From CAZGAQ01 sp964523405 (GTDB lineage Bacteria > Planctomycetota > Phycisphaerae > UBA1845 > Fen-1342): a stretch of 64,000 nucleotides of DNA. The notes under the pieces are model-generated. The model saw nothing but the letters and a program-made list of their open reading frames with translations, was not told where the DNA came from and made no database searches. Below are positions 43,595-50,293 of this stretch, piece by piece. The position numbers and the translations under genes are program-made. How positions within the stretch are numbered: position 1 is the first letter of the stretch; every line of letters starts with the position of its first letter. The DNA is taken from contig CAZGAQ010000002.1 in NCBI GenBank assembly GCA_964523405.1, forward strand, positions 62,001 to 126,000. The letters run 5' to 3'.

Positions 43595-45205
43595 CTACCC
43601 GCGCACCTTGGCCTGCACCCAGGCCGTGACCTCTTCCTTCTTCACCCGCACCTGTTGCAGGCTGTCGCGGTCGCGGATCGTGACCGTGCCGTCCTTGAGC
43701 GTGTCGCCATCGACCGTGATGCAGAATGGCGTGCCCACCTCGTCCTGCCGCCGATAGCGCCGCCCGACGGCCCCCTTGTCGTCATAGAACGCCGGCATGT
43801 ACTGCTTCAAATCGCGGTAGATCTCCGTGGCGATGTCCGGCATCCCTTCCTTGTTCACCAGCGGGAACACGGCTGCCTTGATCGGCGCCAGCTTCGGGTG
43901 GAACTTCATGAGCACGCGCGTCTGCATGACACCCTTCTCGTCCGGCTGCTGATCCTCGGTGTACGCCTCGCACAGGAACGCGAGCGTAGCACGGTCGGCA
44001 CCCGCCGATGGTTCCACGACGTGCGGCAGGAACCGGTACGGCGGGTTCTCTTTCGCCTTCTTGACGGCCTCCTTGTCTTCGCCGAACTTCGCCTTGTCGC
44101 GCTCCCAGGCCTCGTCGTCGAAATAGGTCAGGTCCTTGCCGCTGAACTTCTGATGCTGGCCCAGGTCGAAGGCCCCGCGATGCGCCACACCCTCGAGTTC
44201 CTGGAAGTCCTCCGCAAACGGGAACAGGTATTCAATGTCCGCGCACGCCTTCGAGTAGTGCGCCAGCTCCTCCGGTCCCTGGTTGCGCAGCCGGAGCTTC
44301 TCGCTCTTGAGCCCCAGGTCGACGTACCAGTTGTAACGCGTGTTCCGCCAGAATTCGTACCACTGCATTGACGTTTCCGGATGACAGAAGAACTCAATCT
44401 CCATCTGCTCGAACTCGCGCGACCGGAACGTGTAGTTGCGCGGGTTGATCTCGTTGCGGAACGACTTGCCCACCTGCCCGATGCCGAACGGCACCTTCAC
44501 CCGCGTCGTGTCGCACACGTTCTTGAAGTTCGCGAAAATGCCCTGGGCCGTCTCCGGCCGCAGATACGCAATGCTCGACGCATCCTGCAGCGCGCCGACG
44601 TAGGTCTGGAACATGAGGTTGAACGAGCGCGGTTCAGTCATGGTCCCGACCGCGTCGCACTTCGGGCAGTGCAGCGTGGGCAGGTCCGTGCTCGCGGCCA
44701 CGCTGAACACCACCGCGGTCGGAACGTACGTCCCGCCGCCGTGTTTCTTGCTCAGCTTCTTGGCCTGCGGTTCGGCCACCTCGACGGCTTCATGCGGCGA
44801 ACCCGCCTCAACCGCGCACGCCGCAAAGGGCTGGTCGTTGTCGCTGCGCCGCAGCGTCACGTGATACACCTGGTCCGCCCGAAACCGCGCTTTGCACTGC
44901 TTGCAGTCCATCATCGGGTCCGCGAACCCGCCCACGTGGCCGCTCGCTTCCCAAACCTTCGGGTTCATGATGATGGAGCAATCCACGCCCACCATGTCGA
45001 TTTCGTGGCCGTCCGGCCCGTGGGGCGGGTCGGTGATCATGTCGTGCCACCAAAGGTTCTTAATGTTGCGCTTGAGCTCGACCCCGAGCGGACCGTAATC
45101 CCAAAAACCGCCGATGCCGCCGTAAATCTCGCTGGACTGGTAGATGAACCCGCGGCGTTTGCACAATGCGGTCAGCTTATCCATGAAAGCAGCTTCGGCG
45201 GTCAT
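43595..45205 (-). CDS. glyQS: Glycyl-tRNA synthetase, homodimeric alpha2 type
   Basis: Charges tRNA-Gly. The 536-residue eukaryote/archaea-like single-chain form contains GGIGGFWDYGPLGVELKRN (motif 1 area), two zinc-knuckle pairs (CKQCKARF and HCPKCDAV), RPETAQGIFANFKN, motif 2 around GKSFRNEINPRN, motif 3 AGADRATLAFL and the C-terminal anticodon-binding domain. ATG at 45205 with GAGGAAACT immediately upstream. It ends convergently with the O-antigen-ligase-like gene. Confidence 0.95.
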   Translation of the reverse strand: MTAEAAFMDKLTALCKRRGFIYQSSEIYGGIGGFWDYGPLGVELKRNIKNLWWHDMITDPPHGPDGHEIDMVGVDCSIIMNPKVWEASGHVGGFADPMMDCKQCKARFRADQVYHVTLRRSDNDQPFAACAVEAGSPHEAVEVAEPQAKKLSKKHGGGTYVPTAVVFSVAASTDLPTLHCPKCDAVGTMTEPRSFNLMFQTYVGALQDASSIAYLRPETAQGIFANFKNVCDTTRVKVPFGIGQVGKSFRNEINPRNYTFRSREFEQMEIEFFCHPETSMQWYEFWRNTRYNWYVDLGLKSEKLRLRNQGPEELAHYSKACADIEYLFPFAEDFQELEGVAHRGAFDLGQHQKFSGKDLTYFDDEAWERDKAKFGEDKEAVKKAKENPPYRFLPHVVEPSAGADRATLAFLCEAYTEDQQPDEKGVMQTRVLMKFHPKLAPIKAAVFPLVNKEGMPDIATEIYRDLKQYMPAFYDDKGAVGRRYRRQDEVGTPFCITVDGDTLKDGTVTIRDRDSLQQVRVKKEEVTAWVQAKVRG

Positions 45206-45280
45206 AGTTTCCTCGCTTCCCAGTCGGGTCGGACGCAGCCACGGCGGCTGTTGTCCTACGGTATCGACAAGTGGCGTCGC

Positions 45281-45308
45281 ATCATAGAAGCCCGCTGTCG
45301 CGACGCAA
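45281..45308 (-). promoter_or_regulatory. Possible sigma-70 promoter for glyQS
   Basis: On the minus strand TTGCGT (45303-45308) and TATGAT (45281-45286) with 16-base spacing lie about 75 bases ahead of the glyQS ATG. Confidence 0.35.
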
Positions 45309-45496
45309 AGACCACGGAGCGCTCACGGGGGGTCGGACGGGCATCAGCGGGGGGGGAGGAAGGTGATCGCGTGACCCGGTGACGGTCCGCAGACCTGAGC
45401 AAGAAAGGCAGCAGGGCGCACAATATGCGGGAGAATTTCGCGTGTGACGGCCATTGCGGATAAGCCCTAAATTGTCCAGATTAACAGCTAAAGGCG

Positions 45497-45520
45497 TTTC
45501 ACTTGGTAACACAAGTGAAA
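45497..45520. repeat. Perfect 9-bp inverted repeat, operator-like
   Basis: TTTCACTTG and CAAGTGAAA are separated by six bases and are AT-rich in a GC-rich setting. Neither side has a T-tract, so it is more likely a protein-binding palindrome than a terminator. Confidence 0.6.
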
Positions 45521-45579
45521 TGGACTGAAAAAACGTCTCTCACGCGCGCTGTAGGCTAGGTTTTAGGGCGAATCCCCCG

Positions 45580-45606
45580 CAAAACAGTTCGGTCGCACGG
45601 CGATAA
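45580..45606 (+). promoter_or_regulatory. Possible sigma-28 (FliA)-type promoter upstream of flgM-like gene
   Basis: GGCGATAA (45599-45606) matches seven of eight bases of the sigma-28 -10 consensus GCCGATAA. An AAAA run lies at the position expected for the -35 element 11 bases upstream, but that match is weak. The -10 element overlaps the hairpin GCGATA-N5-TATCGC. Confidence 0.35.
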
Positions 45607-45623
45607 GTTCTATCGCAAGGAGC

Positions 45624-45707
45624 ATGGTTCGTGCGGTTCGGGCCATAAGGGATCAGGGAAGCGGTGAGCGGGTCGGCAGCGCCGGCCCAGAGCAGACGGA
45701 GATGTAA
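45624..45707 (+). CDS. Possible 27-residue leader ORF upstream of flgM-like gene
   Basis: ATG at 45624 follows AAGGAG by one base (tight) and is open to a TAA two bases before the flgM-like ATG. The peptide is Arg/Glu/Gly-rich with no recognisable motif. It could be a translated leader or chance. Confidence 0.2.
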   Translation: MVRAVRAIRDQGSGERVGSAGPEQTEM

Positions 45708-45709
45708 CT

Positions 45710-46006
45710 ATGTTGAATGGCATTGCAGCAATCGGCTACTCGGAGAGTAGGGGCGCGGTAATCCCCGATGTCGGCACAGCCCAGTCGCTGCCGGTAGCGA
45801 CGAGCCCGGGATGGGGCCCCGATGCGATCGACGTGACGGGCCTGACGGTCAGCGAAGCCATCGAGCGCGTGGACGAGGCGCGGATTCTGGAGCTGCGCGA
45901 GCGCATCGCGGCCGGTACGTATCTCACGGACCACAAGTTGGACGTCGTGGCGGACCGACTGGCGGAGGTGCTCCATCAGCCGGTGGCCGCCAGCGCGGAG
46001 CGCTGA
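45710..46006 (+). CDS. FlgM-like anti-sigma factor
   Basis: A 98-residue protein. The C-terminal half (about 55-90, containing LELRERIAAGTY followed by KLDVVADRLAEVL) matches the FlgM pattern in which a helix, a G-T-Y turn and a second helix wrap around the flagellar sigma factor sigma-28. The N-terminal half is low-complexity and probably disordered, also like FlgM. GGAG lies eight bases before the ATG. No flagellar gene is nearby, so it is an orphan with respect to context. A sigma-28-like element upstream would fit autoregulation. Confidence 0.6.
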   Translation: MLNGIAAIGYSESRGAVIPDVGTAQSLPVATSPGWGPDAIDVTGLTVSEAIERVDEARILELRERIAAGTYLTDHKLDVVADRLAEVLHQPVAASAER

Positions 46007-46091
46007 AGGCGGGGACGGAGGACTGGCAGGAGCGGACGAAAGCAACCGGACCCCTGGGCTGCCCGGCCGGGCCACCCGGGGGTCGGCGTTT

Positions 46092-47039
46092 TCAGCGTCG
46101 CCGCTGGCGCTGAATCAGAAACTCGACCAGCGCTCGGTCGAACGGAACGGACGTATCAAGCGGGACGTAATCCGCCTGCACCGCCTGGATCCGCGTGCGC
46201 AGGTCGGCGCGCCATGTCGCCACGGCCGCGCGGTAGCGCTGCGCCAGTGCGTCGGCATCTCCCGTGAGTGTGATCCCCGTCTCCGGGTCCTCCAGCCGGA
46301 CCGCACCGTCAAAGGGGAAGCTCGTCTCTGCCGCATCCAGCACGTGCATGACAATCAGGTCGTGGCCGCGGAAGCGTATGTGATGGAAAGCCTCGAGGAC
46401 GGCGTCCGTGTCCGTGAGCAGGTCGCTGAGGAAGACGATGAGCCCGCGGTGGGGAATGTGCGCCAGCGCTTCATGCGCGCCGCGCGCTAGGCCGGTCTGA
46501 CCCTGCGGGACAGTGTTGGACAGCGCGGCCAGCAGACTCACGAGGTGGGCGCGCCGCGCCCGCGCCGGCAACATCTGCACGAGATGGTCCGTGATGATGC
46601 CCAGACCAACCGTGTCGCGCTGCCGCGTGAGCAGATAGCCCAGCGCGGCCGCCAAGTGAATCGTGTACATCAGCTTGGCGGCCGGCTGCGGCCAGGGAGT
46701 GCCAGGCTGGTCGGAAGCGGGCACGGCCCCCGCGCCGACGTACCCTACGTACCCCATGCTGGCCGAGGCGTCGACCAACAGATGGCACGCGAGGTGCGTT
46801 TCGGCCTCGTACTTACGGACGTACAGGCGGTCGGTGCGCCCGAAGACCTTCCAGTCGATCGTGCGCGGCTCGTCGCCGGGCACGTACTTGCGATGCTCGC
46901 TGAACTCGACCGAGAACCCGGCGAAAGGCGACCGGTGCAGCCCGGCCAGAAATCCCTCGACGATGAACCGCGCCCGCAGGTCAAGCCGCCCGACCTCTTG
47001 GATGACCTGCGGATTGAGATATTGCGCCAGCGGGTTCAT
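46092..47039 (-). CDS. DUF58-domain protein (vWA-like)
   Basis: A 315-residue cytoplasmic protein. The DUF58 signature GDEPRTIDWKVFGRTDRLYV followed by KYEAE is present (about 55-80), and Asp90-x-Ser92-x-Ser94 forms a MIDAS-like metal site of a von Willebrand A fold. DUF58 proteins commonly work with MoxR AAA+ ATPases in chaperone-like or regulatory systems. No MoxR gene is adjacent here. It lies 97 bases downstream of yajC on the same strand and could be the last gene of that run. Confidence 0.85.
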   Translation of the reverse strand: MNPLAQYLNPQVIQEVGRLDLRARFIVEGFLAGLHRSPFAGFSVEFSEHRKYVPGDEPRTIDWKVFGRTDRLYVRKYEAETHLACHLLVDASASMGYVGYVGAGAVPASDQPGTPWPQPAAKLMYTIHLAAALGYLLTRQRDTVGLGIITDHLVQMLPARARRAHLVSLLAALSNTVPQGQTGLARGAHEALAHIPHRGLIVFLSDLLTDTDAVLEAFHHIRFRGHDLIVMHVLDAAETSFPFDGAVRLEDPETGITLTGDADALAQRYRAAVATWRADLRTRIQAVQADYVPLDTSVPFDRALVEFLIQRQRRR

Positions 47040-47136
47040 ACGGCGGCCGATCCAAGCAACCGATCAGCAGCGCGCAGTCGGCAGCGACCGCGCACCTGGA
47101 TTCTCCGCGTGCCCTCAGGCCGCTGCCGGCGCCGCG

Positions 47137-47502
47137 CTATTTCGTCTCCGCCGGCGTCTCCTGAATCACTTCCTTGATCGCAGCGCGGTTGAAGCGGATC
47201 TTCACGTTGGACGATTCGTCGACTTTGACGACGACCTCGTTGTCCCGCACGTCGACGATCGTGCCGAACACGCCGCCGATCGTCTGCACCTTGTCGCCCT
47301 TCTTCATCGCGGCGAGCATCTGCTCGAAGCGCTTCCGCTCCTTGTTCTTGCCGCGCGACATGATCCAGAAGAACGCCCCGATGATCAGAAACAGCGGCAG
47401 CAGTTGTCGGAGAAAGACCTCGGTACCGCTGGCGGGGGGGGCGCCTCCACCGGAAGCCCCGTTCGGGTCGGCCTGGGCCAGGAGCATGAGCAGCGTGTTC
47501 AT
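47137..47502 (-). CDS. yajC: Preprotein translocase subunit YajC
   Basis: Small accessory subunit of the SecDF-YajC holotranslocon. The 121-residue protein has one transmembrane helix (about 30-48), then a basic RGKNKERKRFEQML segment and the conserved soluble part MKKGDKVQTIGGVFGTI. A Gly/Ala/Pro-rich N-terminal stretch precedes the helix. Its ATG overlaps the tgt stop by four bases (ATGA), the widespread tgt-yajC arrangement. secD/secF, the usual next genes, are not downstream. Confidence 0.92.
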   Translation of the reverse strand: MNTLLMLLAQADPNGASGGGAPPASGTEVFLRQLLPLFLIIGAFFWIMSRGKNKERKRFEQMLAAMKKGDKVQTIGGVFGTIVDVRDNEVVVKVDESSNVKIRFNRAAIKEVIQETPAETK

Positions 47503-48629
47503 TCGGTTTCCTTTGTTTCCGGGGTCAGCGGCCCGGCTTCGAAAGCCCGGCGCCATTCAGCCAGCGTGCCGGCGGCGATTGCGTCGCGCATTTGCCGCAT
47601 CAACGTTTGATAGAAGTGCACATTATGAAGCGAGACCAGCGTCCCTCCAAGGACCTCAGCCGACAGAAAGAGAAACCGCAGGTAGCCGCGGGAGAAGGTG
47701 CGGCACGTGTAGCAGTCGCAGGCCGGGTCCAGCGGTTCGTCCGCCAGCTTGTGACCCGCGTTCCGCAACCGCCGTGTCCCCAGGCTCGTGAACGCGTATC
47801 CCTTCCGGCCGTTGCGCGTCGGCAGGACGCAGTCAAACTGGTCTACCCCCGCACATACCGCCACCACGAGGTCCCGCGGCGTGCCGACCCCCATCAGGTA
47901 CCGCGGGCGATCCGCGGGTAGCGCGCGCGCGAAGTCGTCCAGAAACGCGTGCATCTCCGGCGGCGGCTCACCTACCGACAAGCCACCAAGTGCGTACCCG
48001 TCAAAGCCGATGTCGACGAGCTGTTCCAGGCACGCGCGCCGCAGACCCGCGTCCAGCCCGCCCTGCACGATACCGTAGAGCGCCTGGTCGCCGCGCCGAT
48101 GGGCCGCGCGGCTCCGACGTGCCCAGGCGACGGTGCGCTTCGTTGCTGCCGCGATCGACTGCGCATCCCCGGGTAGCGCGGGGCACTCGTCGAATGCCAT
48201 GATGATGTCCGCGCCGAGCTGATTCTGAATCTCGATGGATGACTCGGGCGTCAGCCGGAAGAGCTGGCCGTCGAGGTGCGAACGGAACGCGACGCCGTCC
48301 TCATCGATCCGCCGCAGGTCCGTCAGCGAGAACACCTGAAAGCCCCCGCTATCCGTCAGGATCACGCCGTTCCAGCCCATGAAGCGATGCAGTCCGCCCA
48401 AGCGGGCAACCACCTCCGGCCCCGGTCGCAGCATCATGTGATAGGTATTCGCGAGGACGATCTGGGACCCCGTCTGCGCGAGCTGCGCGGGCGTTACGCC
48501 CTTCACCGCGGCGCGCGTGCCCACCGGCATGAACGCGGGGGTGTCGACATCGCCGTGCGGGGTATGCAGCACGCCACGCCGTGCGTGGCCGCAGGTCGCC
48601 AGAACTTCGAACGAGAACGTCGCGCCCAA
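47499..48629 (-). CDS. tgt: Queuine/preQ1 tRNA-guanine transglycosylase
   Basis: Exchanges guanine-34 of GUN-anticodon tRNAs for preQ1. About 376 residues, the family norm. Visible are TPAFMPVGTRAAVKG, the catalytic-Asp segment TDSGGFQVFS, DIIMAFDECP, GYALGGLSVGE, the second catalytic Asp in DQFDCVLPTRNGRKG and the zinc site CDCYTC with a His ~28 residues later. I choose TTG at 48629 because GAGG lies five bases upstream and the protein then begins right at the conserved TFSFEVL. GTG codons at 48644-48647 are alternatives. Much longer in-frame extensions upstream are not conserved. Confidence 0.94.
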   Translation of the reverse strand: MGATFSFEVLATCGHARRGVLHTPHGDVDTPAFMPVGTRAAVKGVTPAQLAQTGSQIVLANTYHMMLRPGPEVVARLGGLHRFMGWNGVILTDSGGFQVFSLTDLRRIDEDGVAFRSHLDGQLFRLTPESSIEIQNQLGADIIMAFDECPALPGDAQSIAAATKRTVAWARRSRAAHRRGDQALYGIVQGGLDAGLRRACLEQLVDIGFDGYALGGLSVGEPPPEMHAFLDDFARALPADRPRYLMGVGTPRDLVVAVCAGVDQFDCVLPTRNGRKGYAFTSLGTRRLRNAGHKLADEPLDPACDCYTCRTFSRGYLRFLFLSAEVLGGTLVSLHNVHFYQTLMRQMRDAIAAGTLAEWRRAFEAGPLTPETKETE

Positions 48630-48742
48630 TGCGACCTCAAGCACCACGGACGTGCGGACGCACACAACCTGAACACGCCGGCCGGAGCCGCGTGGTCCAG
48701 ACGCGCGCACGCCGCACGCCGCGCCCGACCGACGCGCGGCCC

Positions 48743-50086
48743 TTACTTCTCTTCCTTCGTCACGAGCTTCAACCCGTGCTCGGCCAGCCGCGTCTTGATC
48801 TCGTTCAGCGACGTCACGCCGAAGTTGCGGGTCGCGAGGAGATCCGACTCCGAATACTGGACGAGGTCGGCCAGGGTGTGCACATTCAGGCGCTGCAGGC
48901 AGCGCCGCGAACGCACCGAGAGCTCCAACTCGGACACCGGCTTGGCCAGCACCGCTTCGTGACCCGGGGGCAACGCAACCTTCGGCGGGGCGGCGACGGG
49001 GTCGGTCACCTTGACTTCGACCTCTTCCGGCGACAGCCCCAGCCGGAGGCCCTTCTTGGCCAGCAGCGTCTTGATCTCGTTCAGCGACGTTTCGCCGAAA
49101 TTCTTGTACGCCAGGAGTTCCGCCTCGGTCAGCCGCATCAGCTCGCCAACGGTGCGGATGTTCATCTTCTTCAGGCAATTACGGGCTCGCACCGACAGCT
49201 CGAACTCGGACAGCGGCGTCGCCAGCAGCCGCACCCGCGCGTCCACCGGCGGCTCGCCGCCTTCGTCGATAACCTGCTGGCGGCAGCTTTCCACGCTCTT
49301 GAGGAACAGCCGCGCCCGGCGGTGATTCGGGTACAGCCGCAGCACCCGCCGCAGGCACAGAATCGCCGCCTCGTAATTGCCGCGATCCTCGTACAGCACG
49401 GCCGCGTTGATCAGGGCGTTGATGTGCGAGCGGGGCTGGCGGGTCAGGCGGTCATAGAGCTCGATGGCCTCCTGGTCGTCACCGGCCTGATCGTACAGGC
49501 GCGCCAGCCGGAACATCGTCGGGGCGTGATCCGGGTCCATGACCATGACACGCTCGAACGCGTCGGCCGCCGCCACCCGCTGATCGCGCGCCTCGAGGGT
49601 CAGGCCACGGACATAATGCCATTCCGCGCGGTTCTCGCCCTCGACCTGACGCTGCTTGACGATGGTCTCGGCGGCGGCAAGGTCGCCGGCGCGGAGCTGG
49701 ACCTCGGCAATGCGCAGGTCGGTGAGGAACGGGTCCCAGCCGTGCTTGGCGGCATGCCGGAACTCCTGAATCGCCTGCTCGAAGCGGTTCAGGCCCAGCG
49801 CCGCCTCCGCGGCGTGGTAGTGCCGCATCTTGCCCGCCGGGGCCCGCCCAAAATACTCCAGGGCCTCGCTGAAGCGGTTAAGGATGAGTGTGGCCAGCCC
49901 CAGCTTCAGGGCGTCGCCTTGCCCGGCCTCCACCTTCTCGCGGTACTCGCGGGTCAGCGTGTCAAAGCGGTCCCGCGCCAGAAACGACGCATGGGCCGCA
50001 TCCGCGTATTGCGCGTAGGTCGCGAGCGTGATTTCCGGCAGCTCAAAGAAGGATGACAATTCGGTCGGTTCCGTCGCCATCAGCAC
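48743..50086 (-). CDS. TPR protein with two tandem RNA polymerase alpha-subunit C-terminal domains (TPR-alphaCTD-alphaCTD)
   Basis: A 447-residue soluble protein. Residues about 30-265 are tetratricopeptide-like helical repeats. Residues 287-350 and 379-442 are each an RNA polymerase alphaCTD: both have [LE]ELSVR, C-L, a helix, DLV/ELM, LL, NFG-x-TSLNEIK and a GL-x-L ending. By alignment with E. coli alpha, Arg265 is Arg300 and Arg392, Asn268 is Asn303 in copy 1 but Arg395 in copy 2, and Gly296, Ser299 and Glu302 are kept in both. These residues contact UP-element DNA or partners. The alpha N-terminal assembly domain is absent, so it is not an alpha subunit. GTG at 50086 or ATG at 50080 are both possible. 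It could recruit or compete with polymerase or activators. Confidence 0.88.
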   Translation of the reverse strand: MLMATEPTELSSFFELPEITLATYAQYADAAHASFLARDRFDTLTREYREKVEAGQGDALKLGLATLILNRFSEALEYFGRAPAGKMRHYHAAEAALGLNRFEQAIQEFRHAAKHGWDPFLTDLRIAEVQLRAGDLAAAETIVKQRQVEGENRAEWHYVRGLTLEARDQRVAAADAFERVMVMDPDHAPTMFRLARLYDQAGDDQEAIELYDRLTRQPRSHINALINAAVLYEDRGNYEAAILCLRRVLRLYPNHRRARLFLKSVESCRQQVIDEGGEPPVDARVRLLATPLSEFELSVRARNCLKKMNIRTVGELMRLTEAELLAYKNFGETSLNEIKTLLAKKGLRLGLSPEEVEVKVTDPVAAPPKVALPPGHEAVLAKPVSELELSVRSRRCLQRLNVHTLADLVQYSESDLLATRNFGVTSLNEIKTRLAEHGLKLVTKEEK

Positions 50087-50137
50087 TTGGCTCCACCTCT
50101 ATGTGCGGGTAGTCCAGGTATTCCGTCGCAAACACAC

Positions 50138-50143
50138 TATAAT
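50138..50143 (+). promoter_or_regulatory. Perfect -10 box upstream of metH
   Basis: TATAAT at 50138-50143 in otherwise GC-rich intergenic sequence, about 150 bases before the metH ATG. The -35 at the expected spacing is poor. No cobalamin or SAM riboswitch consensus is evident in the leader. Confidence 0.35.
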
Positions 50144-50293
50144 ACGCGCCCGCGCCCAGCCCGCAAGGGGGCCGCCATAGCCCCCCGGGCCCGACGTGGG
50201 CAACGCCACCCCCGCCGGGTTGGGTGGCCTGCTCGCGTGGTTCCCGGCCGCGGGCCCCGGCCGGCGCTCGGCCCGACAGCACAAAGGATACAC

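Larger units (their letters stand above)
45206..45709. other. Large regulatory-looking intergenic region between glyQS and flgM-like gene
   Basis: About 500 bases, with an AT-rich stretch (about 45420-45640) in a GC-rich window. It contains a candidate glyQS promoter (45281-45308, minus strand), a perfect inverted repeat (45497-45520), a sigma-28-like -10 element (45599-45606) overlapping a second hairpin (45600-45616) and a possible short leader ORF (45624-45707). I see no longer gene. Confidence 0.5.

Noticed and set aside
45497..45520. Inverted repeat considered as a terminator
   Set aside because: There is no T-tract on either side, and it lies upstream of genes on both strands. It is better explained as an operator-like palindrome.
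48630..49178. In-frame N-terminal extension of tgt by about 180 codons
   Set aside because: It overlaps the conserved alphaCTD gene, is not TGT-like, and a closer start with a ribosome binding site exists.
50087..50293. Cobalamin or SAM riboswitch upstream of metH
   Set aside because: No B12-box or SAM/SAH riboswitch consensus segments are visible in the 200-base leader.
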